A stretch of DNA of 64,000 bases from an uncultured Prevotellaceae bacterium (GTDB taxonomy: Bacteria; Bacteroidota; Bacteroidia; Bacteroidales; Bacteroidaceae). A program made the translations under genes and the position numbers. Shown piece by piece: positions 58,776 to 64,000 of this stretch. Every line of letters starts with the position of its first letter. Position 1 is the stretch's first letter. Under the pieces are notes generated by a model, which was not told where the DNA came from, ran no database searches, and saw only the letters and a list, made by a program, of their open reading frames with translations. The stretch is taken from NCBI GenBank assembly GCA_900315095.1, contig OMXS01000003.1:1-64000 (forward strand), given 5' to 3'.

Positions 58776-61226
58776 ATGAAAAAAACGTTACTCTTTTCTA
58801 TTACATTGCTTGGACTTTCCTTTCAGGCAAATGCCCAATTGGTTATAAATGAGATTATGCAGTCGAACATTGACTGCATAATGGATGATTTAAACGAGTT
58901 CCCCGACTCGTGGGTGGAACTGTACAATCCCGGTACATCTTCTGAAAATCTTAGTCAATATAAGATAGGTCTTAAGAATGATGTAGATGCAGCATGGGCT
59001 CTTCCTTCATATACTGTGCCAGCAAATGGACATGTAATTATATACTGTGATAAGGAAGCAACGGGAATGCATGCTGATTTCCGCCTTGACTCAGGAAAGG
59101 GTAAACTGTTCCTGTTTAAGGCTGGCGCTGTAACAGACAAATTTGACGATATCAAGAAACAGCCTGCACCTAACATTGCATATGGTAGAAAGACTGATGG
59201 CGCAAGTGAATTAGGTTATCAGTTGAGACCGACGCCAAATGCAGCAAACTGTGGCACGCTGGCAGAAACAGTGTTGGGCGACCCAGTGTTCAGCGTAAAA
59301 GGAAGTGTGTTCACAAGTAACCAGACAGTTTCTCTGACACTTAGCCTTCCTGATGATGCACCAGAAGGTACGCAGATAAGATATACTCTGGATGGAAGTG
59401 AACCAACTGTAAGAAGCCCGAAGTATTCAAATCCACTTACTTTCAACTCCACCAGTGTGATCCGTGCTAAACTGTTCTGTAGCGGTTGCATCTCGCCACG
59501 TTCTAAGACGGAGTCATATATCTTCCACGGGCGTGCTCAGGATATGATGGTGATTTCTATAGTCACCGACGACAAGTATCTTTATGACCCGCAAATAGGT
59601 ATCTATGTGGAAGGAAATTATCAGAGCGGAAAGAAGAACTATGAGTTTGACTGGCGTCGCCCTATAAACATCGAGATGTTCGAGAACTCAGGAGAGCCAA
59701 GCATCATCAACCAACTTTGCGAGGCACGCATACAGGGTGGTGCAACACGTAGCAACGAAAGGAAATCACTCGCCGTTTATGCCAATAAGCGCTTCGGTAC
59801 CAACCGCTTCAGTTATGAGTTCTTCCCTACACAGAAACCAGGTCTGACGGAATTCAAGTCTATCGTGCTGCGTAACTCAGGAAACGACTTCCACTATTTG
59901 TATATGCGTGATGCTGTGATACAAAGGTCTATGGCATTACGCCAGGACCTTGACTGGCAGGCATGGCGGCCGTCGATAGTATATATCAACGGAGAGTACA
60001 CGGGAATGCTGAACATACGTGAACGCTCTAACGAGGATAATATCTACACAAACTATAACAAACTGGAGGATATAGACCTGATAGAGAACTGGACAGATCT
60101 GAAAGAGGGCACAATGGACAACTGGAACGAGTTTGCTGCCTTCTACAACGAACACGGACATACTATGGCAGAGTATGCTGAGCGCATGGACTGCATCGAG
60201 TTCATTAACCTCATGGCAATGAACATGTATTACAACAATCAGGACTTCCCAGGTAACAACATTGTGGCATGGCGTCCTATTGCTGATGGTGGAAAGTGGC
60301 GCTGGATTGCCAAGGACACCGACTTCGGGCTGGGACTTTATGAATCTCCGGCAACATACAACACCATCGAGTGGATGTATAACAACGCATATGACCCCGA
60401 CCGCAGTTGGGGTAACACCTACGAGGCTACACGACTGTTCCGTCGACTTATGGAGGATGCTGACTTCAAGAGGGAGTTCATCGACCGCTGTGCCATCTAT
60501 ATGGGCGACTTCATGAACTATGCAGGCACACATGAGGTGTGGGATCCTATGTATGAGATGATAAAAAATGAATATCCTCATCATCGCTATCTGATAAACC
60601 AATGGTGGCCTAACTATCAGGATGAGATGAACAGTATTAACGATTGGCTGAACCAGCGCACTGACGTTTTCTACACACATCTGAAGAACTACTATAACCT
60701 CGGTACGCTTACCAATATGACGGTAAATAAGGATCTTTCTGAAGCTGATGCCAAGGATATCCCGTTCTATTTCAATGGTGTGAATTTGACAAAGGGCGTT
60801 TTCGATGGTAAGTTCTTCCAGAACCGTTCGGTTACTCTTGAAGGAACTGCTGCCAACGGAAAGAAAGTGGTAGGTTGGACAGTAGAGAAGACCGTATCAG
60901 GAAATACAACGACAACGCAGGTGGATGGCTCACAATATGCTTTTTCTATGCCTTCGTGTACAATGCTGAAGATAAATGCTATTATGGGTATAGACACAGG
61001 CATTAATGATGTGGAGCCTGCAGTATGGACCTGGCAGTATGCAGACGGTACACTTTCTGTCGATGATGTCACAGCGGGTACTCGCGTAAGTTTGTATGAT
61101 ATCAGCGGTATCCTCGTTGGTCAGCAGACTGCAACGGGCACACGCCTTTCTTTCTCTGTTCCTTCAAATCGTGTTTATGTGTTGAAGGTCGGAGATGAAG
61201 CAGGAATGAAATTATTTGTTGAGTGA
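58776..61226 (+). CDS. Secreted CotH-type protein with lamin-tail domain, paralogue 2
   Basis: An 816-aa paralogue with the same architecture: signal peptide MKKTLLFSITLLGLSFQANA, lamin-tail (LVINEIMQSNIDCIMDDLNE identical to paralogue 1), chitobiase-like domain (IRYTLDGSEPTVRSPKYSNP), CotH domain (FKSIVLRNSGNDFHYLYMRD, WRWIAKDTDFGLGLYE) and C-terminal sorting domain (VYVLKVGDEAGMKLFVE). Identity is highest at both ends, including DNA around 60673-60785 versus 57966-58078, and lower in the middle. Own promoter. Confidence 0.9.
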   Translation: MKKTLLFSITLLGLSFQANAQLVINEIMQSNIDCIMDDLNEFPDSWVELYNPGTSSENLSQYKIGLKNDVDAAWALPSYTVPANGHVIIYCDKEATGMHADFRLDSGKGKLFLFKAGAVTDKFDDIKKQPAPNIAYGRKTDGASELGYQLRPTPNAANCGTLAETVLGDPVFSVKGSVFTSNQTVSLTLSLPDDAPEGTQIRYTLDGSEPTVRSPKYSNPLTFNSTSVIRAKLFCSGCISPRSKTESYIFHGRAQDMMVISIVTDDKYLYDPQIGIYVEGNYQSGKKNYEFDWRRPINIEMFENSGEPSIINQLCEARIQGGATRSNERKSLAVYANKRFGTNRFSYEFFPTQKPGLTEFKSIVLRNSGNDFHYLYMRDAVIQRSMALRQDLDWQAWRPSIVYINGEYTGMLNIRERSNEDNIYTNYNKLEDIDLIENWTDLKEGTMDNWNEFAAFYNEHGHTMAEYAERMDCIEFINLMAMNMYYNNQDFPGNNIVAWRPIADGGKWRWIAKDTDFGLGLYESPATYNTIEWMYNNAYDPDRSWGNTYEATRLFRRLMEDADFKREFIDRCAIYMGDFMNYAGTHEVWDPMYEMIKNEYPHHRYLINQWWPNYQDEMNSINDWLNQRTDVFYTHLKNYYNLGTLTNMTVNKDLSEADAKDIPFYFNGVNLTKGVFDGKFFQNRSVTLEGTAANGKKVVGWTVEKTVSGNTTTTQVDGSQYAFSMPSCTMLKINAIMGIDTGINDVEPAVWTWQYADGTLSVDDVTAGTRVSLYDISGILVGQQTATGTRLSFSVPSNRVYVLKVGDEAGMKLFVE

Positions 61227-61236
61227 TTAGTGTTGT

Positions 61237-61339
61237 CGGGCGCACACGGTGGTACGCCCCTACAAGGAAATGGATATTGTAAAAATTAACAACATAAAGT
61301 ATTTATAACATAGTAGGGGCGTACCACCGTGTGCGCCCG
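61237..61339. repeat. REP-type inverted repeat (REPIN-like) next to the RAYT gene
   Basis: Perfect 27-bp arms (61237-61263, starting cgggcgcacacggtggtacg, and 61313-61339) around a 49-nt A+T-rich spacer. Each arm has its own hairpin gggcg/cgccc. Confidence 0.9.
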
Positions 61340-61350
61340 TTTTATAAATT

Positions 61351-61890
61351 ATGTCACAATCCTCCGATTACCCTAGGCGTAAGAATATTCGACTCCATGG
61401 GTATGATTATTCCATACCTGCCAATTATTTCATAACCATAGTAATACAAGATCGCAAATGTCTGCTCGGAAACATAAGTAACGGGAAGATGGTACTAAGC
61501 GAAGTTGGTGAAATGGTACGTAAAACATTAAAGGATGTTACTGATAAATTCGAGAATTCTGAAATTCCTCATTATGTGATAATGCCAAATCATATTCATT
61601 TTATCATTCAGAATACAGGTGGAGATAGAATCAATGAAATTGTTAGATGGATGAAGAGTCTTTCTACGAATAGGTATCTAAATGGTTTAAGGGGGAGAGG
61701 ATGCTCACATGCTAACAATAAACTATGGCAACGTAATTATTTTGATCACATTATTCGGAACCAACACTCTTACGATTATATAGCTAATTACATTTTTACA
61801 AATCCGCAACGTTGGAAATATGACAAGTTAAATATCGATTGCGTTGAGGAACCAGATGACATCAACTTAAGAATAAGAATGTTAGAATAG
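61351..61890 (+). CDS. REP-associated tyrosine transposase (RAYT, IS200-like Y1)
   Basis: A 179-aa Y1 transposase. The HUH motif is in YVIMPNHIHFIIQN, the catalytic Tyr in LWQRNYFDHIIRNQHSYDYI. The N-terminal RRKNIRLHGYDYSIPANYFI and the phrase 'NYIFTNPQRW' are usual for RAYTs. Single gene, no second orf (tnpB), directly after a REP-type inverted repeat, which fits RAYT/REPIN organisation. More A+T-rich than neighbours, a sign of transfer. Confidence 0.92.
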   Translation: MSQSSDYPRRKNIRLHGYDYSIPANYFITIVIQDRKCLLGNISNGKMVLSEVGEMVRKTLKDVTDKFENSEIPHYVIMPNHIHFIIQNTGGDRINEIVRWMKSLSTNRYLNGLRGRGCSHANNKLWQRNYFDHIIRNQHSYDYIANYIFTNPQRWKYDKLNIDCVEEPDDINLRIRMLE

Positions 61891-61924
61891 ATGTATATTA
61901 TCTTGTTTATACCCGTTATACATA

Positions 61925-61959
61925 AAAATAGGTCTTGGAAATCATCCAAGACCTATTTT
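61925..61959. terminator. Bidirectional terminator between RAYT and C10 protease genes
   Basis: Perfect 15-bp stem aaaataggtcttgga/tccaagacctatttt. Confidence 0.9.
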
Positions 61960-61983
61960 GTATCTATTATTGAGCTGTCTCGT

Positions 61984-64000
61984 TTAACGCTCAACAATAA
62001 CTTTCTTGCCTTCTATGATGTAGATTCCAGCAGGAAGGTCGCTGAGTGATGTGGCATTGCGACGTACCAACTGACCTTGAACATTATAGATGTTGTGTGG
62101 CTCGTCATTGCTGATTCTGATACCCTTGATATCATTCACTACTGCAACACCGTCGATGATGAGTTTGCCAGGGATATACTTAATCTTGTAGTTCTGTGCC
62201 TCGCCGCCGCTTATGGTAAGAACATACTCGCCTTCTGGGCTATCAAATGTAGCATTGCTTGTAACGGTAGGCAGGGTAGTGAACACACTCTCGTCCTCGC
62301 CGTTTACAAATCCCTCGTAGTGGAGAACGAACTCTGGATCTTCCTCATACTGCTTGCGTGTAGCATCCTCAACGGTAACCTTGAGCGGTGCGCCGGTAAT
62401 AATGAGATAACCCTCCTCGAATGTCACGTCAGGAGCATCGATTGTGCCTGCAGAGATATGGATTGGATATCTTCCAACAGGAGAATCAGGTGTAGCATCT
62501 GTATAAATCTCAGGTGTTCCTGATACGAAGTCGCCGAAGAGTTGATAGCCGAATGACGGATTCTCTTCACCATACTTGCGTGCTGCGTTGCGTGGTTTAA
62601 TGGTAGTACCATACTCCTTTACATTAAGTAAATCTTTCCAACCATAAGCCTTGCTATAGAGGTCCTTTGTTCCTGCTGGTACAAACAGCTTGCATGAAGA
62701 TGCGCTAATGCCTTCGAATGCTGAAGCGCCTACTGTTGGTGGAGTGCGGCTTTCTGAGCGCAGTTGTGACAGGCCAGAGCAGTTGAGCATAACCTCGCGT
62801 CCCATTTCGGTAACTGTTTCAGGAACAATGACCTTGGTCAACTTAGAGCATCCTGCCATAGCGTATGCATGAACCTTTGTCACGGTGCTTGGAATTGTAT
62901 ATTCACCTCTTGCTATTGGTGTCATAGCGATGAGTTCGGTGCCGTCGTTGTTGAAGATAGCATTCTCAACAACGGTATAGTTCTGTCCTTCGGTTTCCTC
63001 AGGCATCTGCAGTTCTGTCATGCGGTTGAGCAGAGCCAATGCACCGTCGCCGTAGTTCTTTATTGTCTTAGGCAACTTCAGCGAGCGCAGGTTGCTTGCC
63101 TTGTAGAATGCCTTGTAAGGCAGTTCGTCGTCGGCTGTGGTATAGGTGATGCCGTTCTCTACGAGATACGGGTTGCCACCAGCCACGATGCGCGCCTCTG
63201 AGAGGTCGAGCGAGAACATCTTTCCTTTGGTCTTATTGCCTTCGCTGTCAACTCCAGCCATCTCGCGCAGCAGTTTGAGGTCGCTACTGTTGATATCACC
63301 TGTAATCTTCAACTCGCCTGTTACGAGACGGTCTTCCTCAGCAATCTGATTTGACAGAGTGCCCGGAGTGGCAAGAGTAAGGTCCTTAGTCTGTAAGTCA
63401 ACAGGCGCGCCGCCTTCGATACCGATGACCATGTCCTGATAGTATTTCCACTCGTAGCTGTCAACATCGAGCAGGTCAACGTCATAGTAGCCGTCGCCAT
63501 CACCGCTCCATCCCCAGTTAACACTTACCAGTCCGTTTTCGTCATATCCGTCGAATACGAACTCATGTCCCACTGAGCCAAACCAACTTGATGACACACC
63601 GCCGTACATCAAGGGGCGACCTTCGCTCAGTTCCTTGAAGATGAGACCCATCCAGTCCTCAGTAGAGAGGCCAGAATCGTTGCGGTCGTAGAATGTTGCT
63701 GTCTCAATGCCGAAGTTGCGGCGCAGACCGTCGGCTGCCAGATTGGTGTATGTACCTGAACCGTCCAGCGCATATTCCATGTCTGATGCCACACCACAGT
63801 GATAGCTGAGCAGAGCCACAGCTTTTGCTTGCTCTTCGGTGTACTGCCCTGCGATGTATTGGTCGAGCATGTTGTCATAGTCGTAGAATGCCTCCTCGAA
63901 GTTCACGGTGTATGTTCCATTTCCTCCCTGCTGTTCCACGGTCACCGAGTGGGTGCCGATACCAGTAGTAGGATATTTGTTGTGAGCCAGCACCTGTGCC
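61984..64000 (-). CDS. C10-family (streptopain-like) cysteine protease with LRR and MBG domains, cut by window edge
   Basis: The frame is open to the right edge; the first visible residues (AQVLAHNKYPTTG) correspond to the segment just after the catalytic Cys of C10 proteases, so the true start lies outside. The catalytic His is in GSVGHEFVFDGYDENGLVSV-NWGWSGDGDGYY. Then follow BspA-like leucine-rich units (LRSLKLPKTIKNYGDGALAL, CSKLTKVIVPETVTEMGREV), two MBG-type domains (YGEENPSFGYQLFGDFVSG) and a C-terminal sorting-type end (IYNVQGQLVRRNATSLSDLP ... GIYIIEGKKVIVER). A secreted or surface protease, possibly exported by the type IX system. Confidence 0.9.
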   Translation of the reverse strand, partial: AQVLAHNKYPTTGIGTHSVTVEQQGGNGTYTVNFEEAFYDYDNMLDQYIAGQYTEEQAKAVALLSYHCGVASDMEYALDGSGTYTNLAADGLRRNFGIETATFYDRNDSGLSTEDWMGLIFKELSEGRPLMYGGVSSSWFGSVGHEFVFDGYDENGLVSVNWGWSGDGDGYYDVDLLDVDSYEWKYYQDMVIGIEGGAPVDLQTKDLTLATPGTLSNQIAEEDRLVTGELKITGDINSSDLKLLREMAGVDSEGNKTKGKMFSLDLSEARIVAGGNPYLVENGITYTTADDELPYKAFYKASNLRSLKLPKTIKNYGDGALALLNRMTELQMPEETEGQNYTVVENAIFNNDGTELIAMTPIARGEYTIPSTVTKVHAYAMAGCSKLTKVIVPETVTEMGREVMLNCSGLSQLRSESRTPPTVGASAFEGISASSCKLFVPAGTKDLYSKAYGWKDLLNVKEYGTTIKPRNAARKYGEENPSFGYQLFGDFVSGTPEIYTDATPDSPVGRYPIHISAGTIDAPDVTFEEGYLIITGAPLKVTVEDATRKQYEEDPEFVLHYEGFVNGEDESVFTTLPTVTSNATFDSPEGEYVLTISGGEAQNYKIKYIPGKLIIDGVAVVNDIKGIRISNDEPHNIYNVQGQLVRRNATSLSDLPAGIYIIEGKKVIVER

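Overview
The window looks like a chromosome segment of a Bacteroidales bacterium, most likely Prevotellaceae (Prevotella or a close relative). The evidence is repeated promoters of the Bacteroidota form TTTG-N19/20-TAnnTTTG, no clear Shine-Dalgarno sequences, many SPII lipoproteins, TonB-receptor/lipoprotein cassettes, type IX secretion-like C-terminal domains, a C10 (streptopain-like) protease and Bacteroidales-only families (DUF5689, Wzi, YARHG). The host sequence is of moderate G+C. One 7.3-kb block (about 18.06-25.38 kb) is visibly A+T-richer with different codon use.

Layout. 0-18 kb is mostly housekeeping: mfd (carrying an in-frame palindromic insertion), a secreted hypothetical, trxB, a glutathione peroxidase, a Wzi/lipoprotein/UDP-glucose dehydrogenase/secreted-protein operon, a low-complexity secreted protein, a histidine phosphatase, a DUF308 membrane protein, dnaX, an M15 peptidase and a YARHG protein. 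25.4-30.8 kb holds a sodium:solute symporter, a TrpB2-type tryptophan synthase beta chain and an operon of a secreted EEP-family nuclease/phosphatase, a UDG-superfamily protein and uridine kinase. 31.1-38.5 kb holds a TonB receptor, two OB-fold-type lipoproteins, ribosomal protein L31 type B and a lipoprotein NUC1-type nuclease; with the EEP protein this may be a nucleic-acid scavenging locus. 38.6-53.6 kb is a Wzx/Wzy-type surface polysaccharide region. It includes an unusual single protein in which a Wzz-like chain-length domain is fused to a Wzy-like polymerase. ssrA (tmRNA) follows at 54.0 kb, with a duplicated copy of its 3' end. 54.7-61.2 kb has a PheC-like binding-protein lipoprotein and two tandem CotH-type secreted paralogues. 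Then come a REP-type inverted repeat with its RAYT transposase and a C10 protease running off the right edge.

The most interesting system is the integrated element at 18.06-25.38 kb, bounded by identical 21-bp repeats. On one strand it carries a tyrosine integrase, a 55-aa basic protein, a primase/replication-initiator-like protein and about 0.9 kb of iteron-like repeats. Those repeats are punctuated by three copies of one RNA hairpin with compensatory base changes. A structured non-coding segment follows, then an operon of a membrane peptide, an HNH endonuclease, a P27-type small-terminase-like protein, an HK97-fold major-capsid-like protein and a 44-aa protein. There is no portal, large terminase, maturation protease or tail gene. 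A reasonable reading is a very small capsid-encoding phage satellite that takes the rest of its particle from a helper phage. It sits inside a host array of 22-bp intergenic repeats, a repeat type that recurs at several other places in the window.

Limits: every family assignment is from reading the protein sequence; no searches were run. Promoter calls rest on consensus matches only.
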